Shown: piece after piece, positions 38,427 through 46,493 of the stretch
Layout: every line of letters begins with the position of its first letter
Numbering within the stretch: position 1 is the first letter of the stretch
NCBI RefSeq assembly: GCF_002858865.1
Contig: NZ_PJRR01000022.1
Span: forward strand, 1-64,000
Source: Caulobacter vibrioides
GTDB lineage: Bacteria; Pseudomonadota; Alphaproteobacteria; Caulobacterales; Caulobacteraceae
Length of the DNA stretch: 64,000 nucleotides
Direction of reading: 5' to 3'
Position numbers and translations under genes: made by a program
The notes under the pieces: model-generated
What the model was told of the DNA's origin: nothing
Database searches by the model: none
Seen by the model: only the letters and a program-made list of their open reading frames with translations

Positions 38427-38990
38427 ATGACCCCTCGCTCTATCATCGCCGCTGGTGCGCTCTTTGCGGCGGTTGCGACCGCTCCGGCCGCTTGGGCGAG
38501 CTCGACCTACATGGGCGCTCTGACCGAAGCCGAAGTTCTGGCGGCTCAGAAGGCCTGGGGCGAGGCTCTGGTGGCGATCTCCCGCGAGCATGAGGCCGGC
38601 GGCCAAGCCAAGGCCAAGGCCCTGGCCAGCACCGTGCTCGACAAGGCCTACGGCTACAACCTGGGCCCCGTGCTGTTCAAGCCGACCCTGACCATGGCCC
38701 CGCAGACCTTCCGCACCACCAAGGACGGCGCGCTGGCCTACTTCGTCGGCGGTGACCCGAACTATCCGAACGACAAGGGCTTCGCTCTGCAAGGCTGGCG
38801 TTCGGTTGCGATCAAGAACGCCGCCATCCAGATTCACGGCGATGTCGCCACCACCACCGGCAATGTCATGATCACCGACAAGAACGGTAATGTGACGACG
38901 GTCGACAAGACCTGGGCCTTCAAGAAGACCGACGACGGCGCGATCCGCATCGTTGTCCACCACTCCTCGCTGCCCTACACGGCGAAGTAA
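38427..38990 (+). CDS. Exported NTF2/SnoaL-like protein
   Basis: A 187-aa periplasmic protein with signal peptide MTPRSIIAAGALFAAVATAPAAWA. The rest matches an NTF2-like fold: an N-terminal helix LTEAEVLAAQKAWGEALVAISREHEAGG and beta-sheet strands ending VDKTWAFKKTDDGAIRIVVHHSSLPY. From memory, relatives are often labelled phosphoribosyl-AMP cyclohydrolase, which I consider a mislabel since no HisI motifs are present. AGGAG precedes ATG 38427. A terminator follows at 39022. It shares a promoter element with ompW, suggesting common control. Function unknown. Confidence 0.83.
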   Translation: MTPRSIIAAGALFAAVATAPAAWASSTYMGALTEAEVLAAQKAWGEALVAISREHEAGGQAKAKALASTVLDKAYGYNLGPVLFKPTLTMAPQTFRTTKDGALAYFVGGDPNYPNDKGFALQGWRSVAIKNAAIQIHGDVATTTGNVMITDKNGNVTTVDKTWAFKKTDDGAIRIVVHHSSLPYTAK

Positions 38991-39021
38991 TCCCCCCACA
39001 CCCCTTCTAATCCCCTTGTCT

Positions 39022-39058
39022 AGCCCGCGCGGTCCCTCAGCCGCGCGGGCTTCTTTTG
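39022..39058 (+). terminator. Intrinsic terminator of the NTF2-like gene
   Basis: An 11-bp perfect stem AGCCCGCGCGG / CCGCGCGGGCT with an 8-base loop, followed by TCTTTTGTG. Confidence 0.9.
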
Positions 39059-39170
39059 TGGAGAACAGTGGGAATGAGCTTAGGCGCAGGCGTAGCGACG
39101 CGATCGGAGCACGCCGTCAGAACTTGATCGAGAAGCGTGTAATCGCCGCAAGGCGCGCTAAAGGGCTCTG

Positions 39171-39338
39171 CTAGAGCCTGCTTACCCCGTTTAGGGGGTT
39201 CCGTAGAAACAGGGCAGGCTCTAGAGTCCTTTAGCTTTGGATGGAATCATCTAAAGCGTTTGAAAGGGCTCTAAGTGTTTGATTTTAGAGCCTGTTTATC
39301 TGGTTTAGATGGTTCCATCTAAACCAGACAGGCTCTAG
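39171..39338. repeat. AT-rich array of related hairpins
   Basis: Unit 1: CTAGAGCCTGC (39171-39181) pairs with GCAGGCTCTAG (39214-39224). Unit 2: CTTTGGATG / CATCTAAAG (39235-39256, GAAT loop). Unit 3: TAGAGCCTGT (39286-39295) with ACAGGCTCTA (39328-39337), enclosing a 13-bp perfect hairpin 39300-39327 (CTGGTTTAGATGG / CCATCTAAACCAG). The TAGAGCCTG arms and the GATGG core recur. The base composition is clearly more AT-rich than the genes around it. The right arm of unit 3 contains the stop codon of the response regulator gene. Together with the terminator at 39022 this accounts for the gap 38991-39334. Confidence 0.75.
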
Positions 39339-40063
39339 GCGCCGATCGGGACTTTCGCGGGATCGGGCTCGAGCCGATATCCCAGGCCCCTCACCGTGGT
39401 GATAAAGGACGACGCGAGAGGGGGATCGATCTTGGCCCTCAGTCGACGGACATAGACATCGACCACGTTCGTCAGGGGGTCCTCGTCCACGCCCCAGACG
39501 TTGGAGAGGATGCGTTCGCGGCTCAGAACCCGTCCCGGCGAGGACAGGAAAAGCTCCAGGAGCGCAAGCTCGCGGGCGGTCAGGACCACTTCCTCGCCGT
39601 CGCGGGAGACGCGCATGGTCGTCCGGTCCAGTTCGACGTTTCCGGCCTTCAGCGTCCGATTGGCGGGCGCCCGTTGATCCCGCGATCGACGCAGCAGCGC
39701 TTCGATCCGGGCAAGGAGCTCCTCGAAGGAGAACGGCTTGACCAGGTAGTCGTCAGCGCCCGTTCTCAGGCCCGTGACGCGGTCATCGACGGCCCCCAGG
39801 GCGGTCAGCATCAGGACTGGCGTCAAGACACCGGACGCCCGAAGGGTCTGGCAGACTTCCATGCCGGTCATCTTCGGAAGCATCAGGTCCAAGAGGATCA
39901 CGCCGCGCTGATCCAGCTCACGCAGCATGGCGTCCAGGTCGCGGGCCGCCTCCAGGCCGCTCACACCGTCTCGCGCCACGCGGACCTTGTACCCTTCGGC
40001 CTTCAAGCCGCGCTCAAGGAAGTCTGCGACGCGCGTATCGTCCTCCACCACCAGTATGTGCAT
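39335..40063 (-). CDS. OmpR family response regulator
   Basis: A 242-aa two-domain regulator. Receiver: acidic pair in LVVEDD, phospho-acceptor D59 in ILLDLMLPK, T in MLTALG and K in YLVKPFSFEEL. C-terminal winged helix with LTARELALLELFLSSPGRVLSRERIL and the recognition region NVVDVYVRRLRAKID, ending TTVRGLGYRL. It begins directly at the stop of the kinase gene, so the pair is one unit, kinase first. It could control the elements at 36688 and 38318, but that is inference from closeness. Its stop codon lies inside the hairpin repeat at 39328-39337. Confidence 0.95.
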   Translation of the reverse strand: MHILVVEDDTRVADFLERGLKAEGYKVRVARDGVSGLEAARDLDAMLRELDQRGVILLDLMLPKMTGMEVCQTLRASGVLTPVLMLTALGAVDDRVTGLRTGADDYLVKPFSFEELLARIEALLRRSRDQRAPANRTLKAGNVELDRTTMRVSRDGEEVVLTARELALLELFLSSPGRVLSRERILSNVWGVDEDPLTNVVDVYVRRLRAKIDPPLASSFITTVRGLGYRLEPDPAKVPIGA

Positions 40064-41695
40064 CTAGTGGGCTCCTTCGAGGCAAGCATTGGTCGTGCAG
40101 GGCAGGGTTAGGATCGCGCTGACCCCATGGCCTGTCTGGCTGTGCAGTGTCAGGCTGCCGCCCTGACGTTCGGTCAGCGCCTTGGCGATGGGCAGGCCAA
40201 GGCCGGTGCCGTCGGCTCTATGGGCGCGCGCCGCCGCCGAGCGGAAGCCGCGTTCAAACACCCGCACCAGGTCGGCCTCGTTGATACCGATGCCTTGATC
40301 CTTGATCTCCAGACGCCACGAGCCCGGCGCGTCGTCAGGCACGCCGGCGACGATCTCAACGGTTCCACCAGGGTGAGAGTAGCGGATGGCGTTATCCAGC
40401 ATCAGCGCCATGACCTGTTGCAGGCGCTGGCCATCCGCCGCCACGCGCACGGCGCCGTCGTCTATGCCGATCCGAAGCTCGACCTCGCGGACATGAGCGA
40501 TCGGCGAGAGCGTGGCGATGGCCTCTTCCAGCGCCTGTCTCGGGTCCATGTCGGTCAGGTTGAGGTGGAGCAGCTCTGCGTCGCTGCGGGCCATCATCAG
40601 AAGATCTTCGATCAGCGCGCCCATCTGACCCGACGCGAGGGTTATCCGCTGAAGCGCCTCACGATAGTCATCCAGCGACTTGCGGCCGCGCAGCGTAACC
40701 TCGGCCTCGCCCCGGATGGCCGTCATCGGCGTGCGCAGCTCATGGCTGATGTCACCGAGCAATTGCCGTCGTCGCGCCTCGACCTGACGCAGTTCGGCCA
40801 GCGCGGCTTCCAGTTCCTCGGTGCGGGTGGCGACCTGGACCTCCAGGCTGGCGCGCAACTCGGCCTCCTGTTCGCGCCGCGCCGAGAGTTCCGCCGCCAT
40901 GTGGTTCATGCTGGCCCCAAGGTGCGAGAACTCTCTAAATCCGCCTTCCGGCATGCGGTGGTCCAGATAGCCTTGTTCGAAGGCCTTGGCGCCGTCCGAC
41001 ATCGCCGCAAGCGGTCGGCGAAGCGCCCGGATGAAATAGACGGCCAATATGATCGCCATCAGGCTCAGCGTGCCCGCAGCCGACCAACTCAAGAGTTTGA
41101 CCCGCTCCAGATAGAGGTCGGCCGTTTCTCGGGTTCGCTTGAGAATCTCAGCCTCGTCGCGGATGCGCTCGTTGAGCATCTCTCGCAGATCGCGACCCGC
41201 GCCCTTGTCGAAGACGGTTTCGATCGCGGCCCACGCCGTCGGCACGTCCTGAGCCGGGCCGCTACGATTGATCTCGGCGATGGGCTCCCGCAGGGAGACC
41301 ACGCTTTGGGAGAGCAGCTTCAGCGCATCGTCCCGTTCCGGACCTTCGCGCGACTCGATGCCCATCGCCCGGTCCATCTGTTCGGCCCGTGCGCTGAGGT
41401 CCTGCAGGCGAACGATCGCATCGGCCATGCGCAGCCGCAGCATCTCGCCGTCACCCTGCGCGTGGGGAGCCCCGATCAGGGCGCGAAGAGACCAGGCGCG
41501 GAGCCGCTGTTTCGTCGCCGAAAGTTCCCAGAACGCGCTCTGTAGATCGCCCGCGACGCGTCCCCGAAGCACCTGGTGCTCGGCCCGGTCGGCGATCCAA
41601 GCCGCCAAGCCGCCCTGCGCCAGGGCGAGCGACGCCATCAACGCGAACGCCACCGTCAAGCGGGTGGAAAACAGAGGCTTCACCCGGGTCTCCAT
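40064..41695 (-). CDS. Sensor histidine kinase (membrane)
   Basis: A 543-aa membrane kinase paired with the response regulator. The first membrane helix is at about 10-30 (LTVAFALMASLALAQGGLAAWIA), the periplasmic helical sensor runs to about 195, and a second helix (LLSWSAAGTLSLMAIILAVYFI) is followed by HAMP. Phospho-acceptor H318 is in GDISHELRTPMTAIRGE; the N-box LDNAIRYSHPGG, G1 IKDQGIGI and G2 GTGLGLPIAKALTERQGG complete the ATPase. ATG 41695 is preferred, since the 52 residues upstream are low in homology and run through the promoter region. The signal sensed is unknown. Confidence 0.93.
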   Translation of the reverse strand: METRVKPLFSTRLTVAFALMASLALAQGGLAAWIADRAEHQVLRGRVAGDLQSAFWELSATKQRLRAWSLRALIGAPHAQGDGEMLRLRMADAIVRLQDLSARAEQMDRAMGIESREGPERDDALKLLSQSVVSLREPIAEINRSGPAQDVPTAWAAIETVFDKGAGRDLREMLNERIRDEAEILKRTRETADLYLERVKLLSWSAAGTLSLMAIILAVYFIRALRRPLAAMSDGAKAFEQGYLDHRMPEGGFREFSHLGASMNHMAAELSARREQEAELRASLEVQVATRTEELEAALAELRQVEARRRQLLGDISHELRTPMTAIRGEAEVTLRGRKSLDDYREALQRITLASGQMGALIEDLLMMARSDAELLHLNLTDMDPRQALEEAIATLSPIAHVREVELRIGIDDGAVRVAADGQRLQQVMALMLDNAIRYSHPGGTVEIVAGVPDDAPGSWRLEIKDQGIGINEADLVRVFERGFRSAAARAHRADGTGLGLPIAKALTERQGGSLTLHSQTGHGVSAILTLPCTTNACLEGAH

Positions 41696-41897
41696 CGATA
41701 GCGGCGCCGAGCATACAGATATGGCGCCAGCTTGTTCTTTGCCACCTACTGGATGTCGCGTTTGGCGTCTGTCGGAAACACGGCGACACTTCGGCCTGCC
41801 TTGAAGGCGACCCACGCAAGGTGCGAGTCCTTGGGCGGCGCCTCCATTCAAGGCTGTGTCAGGCGTTGAGGCTCTTCGAGCCGCGATGCTCGCCGCC

Positions 41898-41932
41898 CTC
41901 CGTAACGGTCTGGGTGAGACCAGGTTACGGAG
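41898..41932. terminator. Hairpin behind the phytase gene
   Basis: CTCCGTAAC (41898-41906) pairs with GTTACGGAG (41924-41932), with an inner stem GGTCT / AGACC and a GGGTG loop. It lies 28 bp beyond the phytase stop (minus strand) and 200 bp before the kinase start. No T-tract is seen on either strand, so it may be a Rho-dependent end or a processing site rather than an intrinsic terminator. Confidence 0.5.
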
Positions 41933-41959
41933 ACCGGTCAGGCTTGGCTTCCGGTGATT

Positions 41960-43987
41960 TTACGGCAGACCAAGTTTGGCGCTGATCTTTGACCAGGGCA
42001 CGAGCTTGAAGTTCTGGGCCTCGGGCGGGGAGATGTTGCGGCCATCCTGGGCGACGAAGGCGCCCATCTCCAGACCCGCGCCCAGCGAGGCGCTGGAAAC
42101 GTCCAGCCCGTCTGTCTCGGAGATTCCGTCAACGTCCGTATCGCCGTTGGCCGTGACCGCAAAGCTGCCGACATAGGCGTTGTCACCCTCGCGGCGGAAC
42201 ACCGCATAGGTGTTGTTGCCCTGGCTGGAGAGGATCAGATAGCCCTTGCCCTTGGGCTGGATATAGAGGCCGACCCCTTCCAGATCGTCCTTGAGGGCAG
42301 GGTTATCGGCGACGCGCGCGATGGCCTTGCGCGCCGGACCACTCCTCGCATCGGCGCCAAGCTTCCAGAGCGCGACATCTTCCTCGGCGATGTAGAGCGC
42401 GCCGGTCTCGTCGTCGGCGACGCAGCCCTCGGTCTGGGTGTCGAACTTGAGGTCGCGGACCGCCTTGGCCCTGACCTTTCCGTTGGCCGTGGCGGTCAGG
42501 CTGTATTGCCGGACCAGACCGTCGGGATCGCTCACGAACACCGACATGTCGCCCTTGCGGTCGCGGTGCATGCACAGCCCGTAGGGGTCTGAGAGGCCGC
42601 TGGCCTGAACGCCGTCCGCGACACTGGTCAGCAGCCTCGTCTCCGGATCGATCGTGTAGAGCGCGATCGCCTTGTGGGTCCGATCGCTGGCGGCGATCAG
42701 CGTCACGGCCTTGCCGCCTAGCTTGAAGCCGTCACGCAGGTCGACATTGTTCATCTTGCCGTCGGGCAGATACTGCAGCTGCTTGCCCGACAGATCATAG
42801 ACCAGCATGCCGCCCTTCTTGTCGGTGGCGATGACGGCGCTCTTGGCCGGGGTCGTGGGATGAACCCAGATGGCCGGGTCGTCCGCGGCGTCGCCGTCAT
42901 GGGCGACCGGCTGAGTCTCCATCGTGGCCTGGACCAGGGCCACCTTGCTGGGCTCGACCGAGGGCGTGTCCTGGCCCAGGGCCAGCTTCATAGAGGCGGC
43001 GATGTCGGCCCAGGACAGGATCTTGCTGTTGGCGCCGACGTTCCGGTCGTCGGCGATCAGCAGGCCGCCGGCGGGCAGCCGCTCTCCGATCGGCGCACGC
43101 ACGCCGAACAGGCCCGAAGGCTCCTGTATCGCCGGGGCGCCGTTCGTCTCGACCTTGAAGGCGCCGATGAAGCGGTCGCCGGCGCTGCGATCATAGACGT
43201 TGTAGTCACCGGCCTCGGCGTTCGCGGCGATCAGATAGTCCGCGCCCTTGCCGCCGTTGATCAACGCCAGGCCCGCGACCTCGCCCGCCAAGTGACCCAG
43301 GCGGTTGATGTCCACGATGGTTGGAACCGGGTCCGCTTCCGGGTCCGCGTCGTAGCGCCAGACGCCGACCGCCTCTTGCGCGACATAGAGGGCGCCGCTG
43401 GCGTCATCGGCGACGCAGAACTTTGCTTCAGACGACAGATGCAGTCGGCGAACGACACGTCCGTCCAGCTTGCCGTCTGCGGTGGGGTAGAGCAGCCATT
43501 GATCCAGCTGCCCTTCGCCCCCCAGCGCGAAGGCGTAGAGCGCGCCATCGCGACCGCTGCGATGGAGGCAGACGCCCTCGCCGGAATAGCCGAGTTGGAG
43601 CGGACGCGCGTCCACCGCCGCGATGGCGCCGCTGGCGTAGTCCCGCGCGAACAGGCGAAGGCGGCCGGCCTGTCGATCCAGGGCGACGACGAGCGCGCGC
43701 GGGCCGTCCTCACGGGTGTCGACGGCATAGATCTCACCGCCGGGAACCGCCGTGATACGCTGACCATCCAGCCCGTAGAACTCCAGGCCGCCCAGCTTGG
43801 CGTTGACGGCGATGACGCTCTTGGCGGGATGGGTCGGGTCGCGCAACAGGGCCACGGCGTTGGCGCCGCCCTGAGCGGTTGGGGCGGTTGCTCCGGCGAC
43901 TGACACCGCAGGCGACGTGGTCTGAGCCAGCGCCGGCGCGGCGGTCAGCAGCGCCAGCAGGCTGGCGGCGAGTTTCAGTCGTGTCAT
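41960..43987 (-). CDS. 3-Phytase, two-domain beta-propeller type, exported
   Basis: A 675-aa secreted phytase releasing phosphate, and finally inositol, from phytate with Ca2+. Signal peptide MTRLKLAASLLALLTAAPALAQ. The C-terminal propeller (about 330-675) has the family signatures DDPAIWVHPTTPAKSAVIATDKKGGMLVYDL, NNVDLRDGF, DPYGLCMHRD and GCVADDETGALYIAEED. The N-terminal half (about 35-325) is a second, diverged propeller lacking the DDPAIW start (it reads ANAVALLRDPTHPAKS) but keeping FCVADDASGALYVAQE. ATG 43987 has GAGGGGC upstream; ATG 44008 is also in frame. It lies next to the inositol genes, with three 16-bp tandem repeats in its upstream DNA. Confidence 0.92.
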   Translation of the reverse strand: MTRLKLAASLLALLTAAPALAQTTSPAVSVAGATAPTAQGGANAVALLRDPTHPAKSVIAVNAKLGGLEFYGLDGQRITAVPGGEIYAVDTREDGPRALVVALDRQAGRLRLFARDYASGAIAAVDARPLQLGYSGEGVCLHRSGRDGALYAFALGGEGQLDQWLLYPTADGKLDGRVVRRLHLSSEAKFCVADDASGALYVAQEAVGVWRYDADPEADPVPTIVDINRLGHLAGEVAGLALINGGKGADYLIAANAEAGDYNVYDRSAGDRFIGAFKVETNGAPAIQEPSGLFGVRAPIGERLPAGGLLIADDRNVGANSKILSWADIAASMKLALGQDTPSVEPSKVALVQATMETQPVAHDGDAADDPAIWVHPTTPAKSAVIATDKKGGMLVYDLSGKQLQYLPDGKMNNVDLRDGFKLGGKAVTLIAASDRTHKAIALYTIDPETRLLTSVADGVQASGLSDPYGLCMHRDRKGDMSVFVSDPDGLVRQYSLTATANGKVRAKAVRDLKFDTQTEGCVADDETGALYIAEEDVALWKLGADARSGPARKAIARVADNPALKDDLEGVGLYIQPKGKGYLILSSQGNNTYAVFRREGDNAYVGSFAVTANGDTDVDGISETDGLDVSSASLGAGLEMGAFVAQDGRNISPPEAQNFKLVPWSKISAKLGLP

Positions 43988-44076
43988 GGCGGAGCCCCTC
44001 GTTTTCATGTCTCGCAGCTGGCTTAGCCGTCTGGACCTGACGTCCGGCTGACGAAACGGGTGGCGCGAAGAGAAAT

Positions 44077-44124
44077 CCACACCCGCTTTGGGCCACACCC
44101 TCTTTGGGCCACACCCTCTTTGGG
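44077..44124. repeat. Three tandem 16-bp repeats upstream of the phytase gene
   Basis: CCACACCCgCTTTGGG at 44077, then two perfect copies CCACACCCTCTTTGGG at 44093 and 44109, directly abutting. They begin 90 bp before the phytase start codon on the other strand. The period of 16 and the exact copies suggest either a recent expansion or repeated protein sites in the phytase promoter. The rest of the gap 43988-44335 holds a palindrome GCTGGGCG-C-CGCCCAGC (44234-44250) and the idhA terminator. Confidence 0.85.
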
Positions 44125-44269
44125 ATGGAGAATTCTCCGTAGCCAGAGGTCAACGAAAGCGCCGCGTTCCGAACCGGATACCCAAGGCGCGTTATGGCGA
44201 AGCTTCAAAACGCATTCATGACAGCGGCGGTTTGCTGGGCGCCGCCCAGCCATGCCTAGCGCGGCGCCT

Positions 44270-44308
44270 TCGCAGCAAAAAAGGGAGCGCCTTGGAGGCG
44301 CTCCCTTT
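44270..44308 (-). terminator. Intrinsic terminator of idhA
   Basis: Perfect stem AAAGGGAGCGCC / GGCGCTCCCTTT around a short loop. On the minus strand it continues into a run of T (TTTTTTGCTG), so it ends the idhA transcript; the plus strand has only TTTGTT. Confidence 0.9.
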
Positions 44309-44335
44309 GTTGGGTCTTGTCTGTCGAAGACGAAC

Positions 44336-45322
44336 CTAGAGCTTCACCACTTGGCCCGTCTTGGCGGACAGGCGGGCGGCTTCCGCCAAGGCCAGGGCTT
44401 CGACGCCGTCGACATAGCCGACGGAGGGCAGGGCTTCTCCCCGAATGATCTCGGCGAAGTGCGCCATCTCGCGACGGTAGGCTTCGGCATAGCGATCGAG
44501 GAAGAAGTTCTGGAAGGCGTCGCTGGCGGCGCCGTTCTCGCCCCAGATGCTGACCGTGCTCTCCATGACGTTATCGGCGCGAACCAGACCCTTGGACCCG
44601 AACGCCTCAATCCGTTGGTCATAGCCGTAGCCGCTGCGGCGGCTGTTGCTGATCATGCAGATCTTGCCCGATGCGGTGCGTAGCAGGATCTTGGCCGTGT
44701 CCACGTCGCCCGCCTCGCCGATCGCCGGATCGACCAGACAGCTGGCCGCGGCGAACACCTCGCTCACCGGTTCGTCCAGAAGCCAGCGGGCCATGTCGAA
44801 GTCGTGGATCGCCATGTCCTTGAAAAGGCCGCCGGAGACCTTGACGTAGCTGACCGGGGGCGGGGCCGGGTCGTGGCTGGTGATGTGCACGGTCTCCAGC
44901 GCGCCGACCACGCCGGCGCTCAGGCGCGCCTTGAGGCCCTGGAAGTTCGGATCGAAACGGCGATTGAAGCCCAGGAACAGCTTCACGCCCTTACCCCCCA
45001 GTTCGCCTGACGCCGACCGCGCGCGGGCCAGGTCCTGGTCGATGGGCTTCTCGCAGAACACCGCCTTGCCGGCGGCGATGGCCTTGAGGCTGTAGTCGAG
45101 GTGGGTGTCGGTCGAGCTGGCGACAATGACGCCGGCCACCGCCGGATCGTTCAAGGCCGTCTCCAGGTCGGCGACGCTCGCGCCGGTTTCGCCGGCCAGG
45201 CCGTCGGCGGCCGCAGCGACCGGGTCGACCACGTATTTCAGGCGCAGGCCCGGCTGGCTGGCGACGTTCTTGGCATGGATGCGGCCGATGCGGCCCGCGC
45301 CCAAAATGGCGATGTCGTGCAT
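44336..45322 (-). CDS. idhA: myo-Inositol 2-dehydrogenase
   Basis: First step of inositol catabolism: myo-inositol + NAD+ to scyllo-inosose. The 328-aa product has the Rossmann start MHDIAILGAGRIGRIHAKNVAS, the GFO/IDH/MocA signature with the catalytic Lys in VFCEKPID, and the C-terminal block GGLFKDMAIHDFDMARWLLDEPVSEVFA with the D-x-x-x-H dyad. The ATG at 45322 gives this start; the 14 upstream residues in frame do not fit. It is divergent from iolR, with IolR-type boxes between them. The same gene is called iolG in other systems. Confidence 0.95.
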   Translation of the reverse strand: MHDIAILGAGRIGRIHAKNVASQPGLRLKYVVDPVAAAADGLAGETGASVADLETALNDPAVAGVIVASSTDTHLDYSLKAIAAGKAVFCEKPIDQDLARARSASGELGGKGVKLFLGFNRRFDPNFQGLKARLSAGVVGALETVHITSHDPAPPPVSYVKVSGGLFKDMAIHDFDMARWLLDEPVSEVFAAASCLVDPAIGEAGDVDTAKILLRTASGKICMISNSRRSGYGYDQRIEAFGSKGLVRADNVMESTVSIWGENGAASDAFQNFFLDRYAEAYRREMAHFAEIIRGEALPSVGYVDGVEALALAEAARLSAKTGQVVKL

Positions 45323-45377
45323 GGGAAACCTGTACGCAGAGAGTCGGATAGGGGCGCGTTCCATTCCGATCTAATAT

Positions 45378-45391
45378 GGAACAAAAATTCC
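45378..45391. promoter_or_regulatory. Candidate IolR operator in the idhA-iolR gap
   Basis: GGAA-CAAAAA-TTCC: a perfect GGAA-N6-TTCC palindrome 56 bp before the idhA start. RpiR-type IolR proteins of other alphaproteobacteria bind related GGAA...TTCC sites. Confidence 0.65.
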
Positions 45392-45446
45392 TTCTAGATG
45401 GAAAGCGGAACGGCTCGTCGAGTTTCCGGCGTTTGTGTTGGGGTGC

Positions 45447-45460
45447 GGAACAGATATTCT
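45447..45460. promoter_or_regulatory. Second candidate IolR operator near the iolR start
   Basis: GGAA-CAGATA-TTCT, one mismatch from GGAA-N6-TTCC, 30 bp before the iolR start codon. This would allow IolR to limit its own expression. Confidence 0.5.
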
Positions 45461-45489
45461 AAAACTGGAGCCATTATGTCGGGGCGAAG

Positions 45490-46365
45490 ATGAGCGAAGA
45501 TACTGCGGCTGCGAGCCCGCCGGCCAGCGCCGAGGAGCTAAGAGCGGCGATCCTTGAGCGCTATGATTCGCTCAGCAAACGCCTGCAGCAGATCGCCCGT
45601 TATGTGCTCGACGAGCCGAACGAGCTGGCGCTGGAGACGCTGGCGGTGATCTCCGAACGCTGTGGCGTCCAGCCCTCGGCGATCGTGCGGTTCGCCAAGA
45701 CCTTCGGTTATCCCGGCGCCAGCCAGATGCAGCGGTTGTTCCGCGACGGCCTGCTGTCGGGCCATGCCGGACTGGGCTACAGCGAGCGGGTGCGGCACTT
45801 CAACGAGGCCGTCGCCATGACACCCCAGGGCGGCGCCGACGTGCTGGCCGAGTTCGTGGAAGGCAATACGCTGGCGCTGCAGAACCTGGGCCAGACGGTC
45901 AGCGCCGCCGACATGGCCAAGGCCGTTTCTCTGATCGACAAGGCCGAAACGGTCTATGTCGCCGGCTTCCGCCGCTCGTTCCCGGTTGCGTCCTATCTGG
46001 CCTATTCGCTGCAACAGGCCAACAAGCGCACGCTGTTCATCGACGGCGTGGCCGGGCTCACCAAGCAGCAGGTCCAGACCATCGGGCCCAAGGATCTCCT
46101 GATCGCCGTCAGCTATCATCCCTATGCCGAGGAGACGGTGATGGCGGCCGAGATGGCTACCCAGCGCGGCGCCAAGATCCTTTCGATCAGCGACAGCCTC
46201 GTCAGTCCGATCGCAAAGCCGGCCGAACTGGTGCTGCATGTCCGCGAATCCGAGGTGCGCACGTTCCGCTCCCTGGCGGCCTCCATCTGTCTGGCCCAGG
46301 CGCTCGTGATCGGCTTTGCGTTCGAAGCCGGGAAGGAAGAACGCAAGGCCCAGAAGGCGGGATAG
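45490..46365 (+). CDS. iolR: IolR, RpiR family regulator of inositol catabolism
   Basis: A 291-aa RpiR-type regulator: N-terminal HTH_6 domain (about 15-90; LSKRLQQIARYVLDEPNELALETLAVISERCGVQPSAIVRFAKTFG) and C-terminal SIS sugar-phosphate domain (about 130-270; DKAETVYVAGFRRSFPVASYLAYSL and DLLIAVSYHPYAEETVMAAEMA). Such IolR proteins repress iol genes until a phosphorylated inositol intermediate binds the SIS domain. It lies between idhA and the iolCDEBA genes, with candidate boxes on both sides. Confidence 0.92.
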   Translation: MSEDTAAASPPASAEELRAAILERYDSLSKRLQQIARYVLDEPNELALETLAVISERCGVQPSAIVRFAKTFGYPGASQMQRLFRDGLLSGHAGLGYSERVRHFNEAVAMTPQGGADVLAEFVEGNTLALQNLGQTVSAADMAKAVSLIDKAETVYVAGFRRSFPVASYLAYSLQQANKRTLFIDGVAGLTKQQVQTIGPKDLLIAVSYHPYAEETVMAAEMATQRGAKILSISDSLVSPIAKPAELVLHVRESEVRTFRSLAASICLAQALVIGFAFEAGKEERKAQKAG

Positions 46366-46375
46366 CAATCCCACT

Positions 46376-46389
46376 GGACCATATGTTCC
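46376..46389. promoter_or_regulatory. Candidate IolR operator upstream of iolC, box 1
   Basis: GGAC-CATATG-TTCC, one mismatch from the palindrome, with flanking T and A that extend it to TGGAcCATATGtTCCA. It lies about 100 bp before iolC. Confidence 0.55.
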
Positions 46390-46404
46390 ATCGCTGCTGG
46401 AAAA

Positions 46405-46429
46405 TGAAATGCATATTGCAAGCATTTCA
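46405..46429. promoter_or_regulatory. 8-bp inverted repeat between the two iolC boxes
   Basis: TGAAATGC (46405-46412) faces GCATTTCA (46422-46429), perfect arms separated by ATATTGCAA. It differs from the GGAA-type boxes, so a second regulator or the core promoter of iolC may be here. Confidence 0.45.
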
Positions 46430-46434
46430 GGCCT

Positions 46435-46449
46435 GGAATATGCGTTACA
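46435..46449. promoter_or_regulatory. Candidate IolR operator upstream of iolC, box 2
   Basis: GGAATATGCGTTACA. It fits the GGAANATNCGTTCCA pattern that I recall for rhizobial IolR in 14 of 15 positions (one mismatch, A for C), 45 bp before the iolC start. Confidence 0.6.
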
Positions 46450-46493
46450 TTATCGCCGGTGGGGAGCCGGTCGCAGAGTGACGTGGAACCGGA

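Noticed and set aside
38427..38990. Phosphoribosyl-AMP cyclohydrolase (HisI) as the function of this exported protein
   Set aside because: It has a signal peptide and an NTF2-like pattern and no HisI zinc/cysteine motifs; the label would be misleading.
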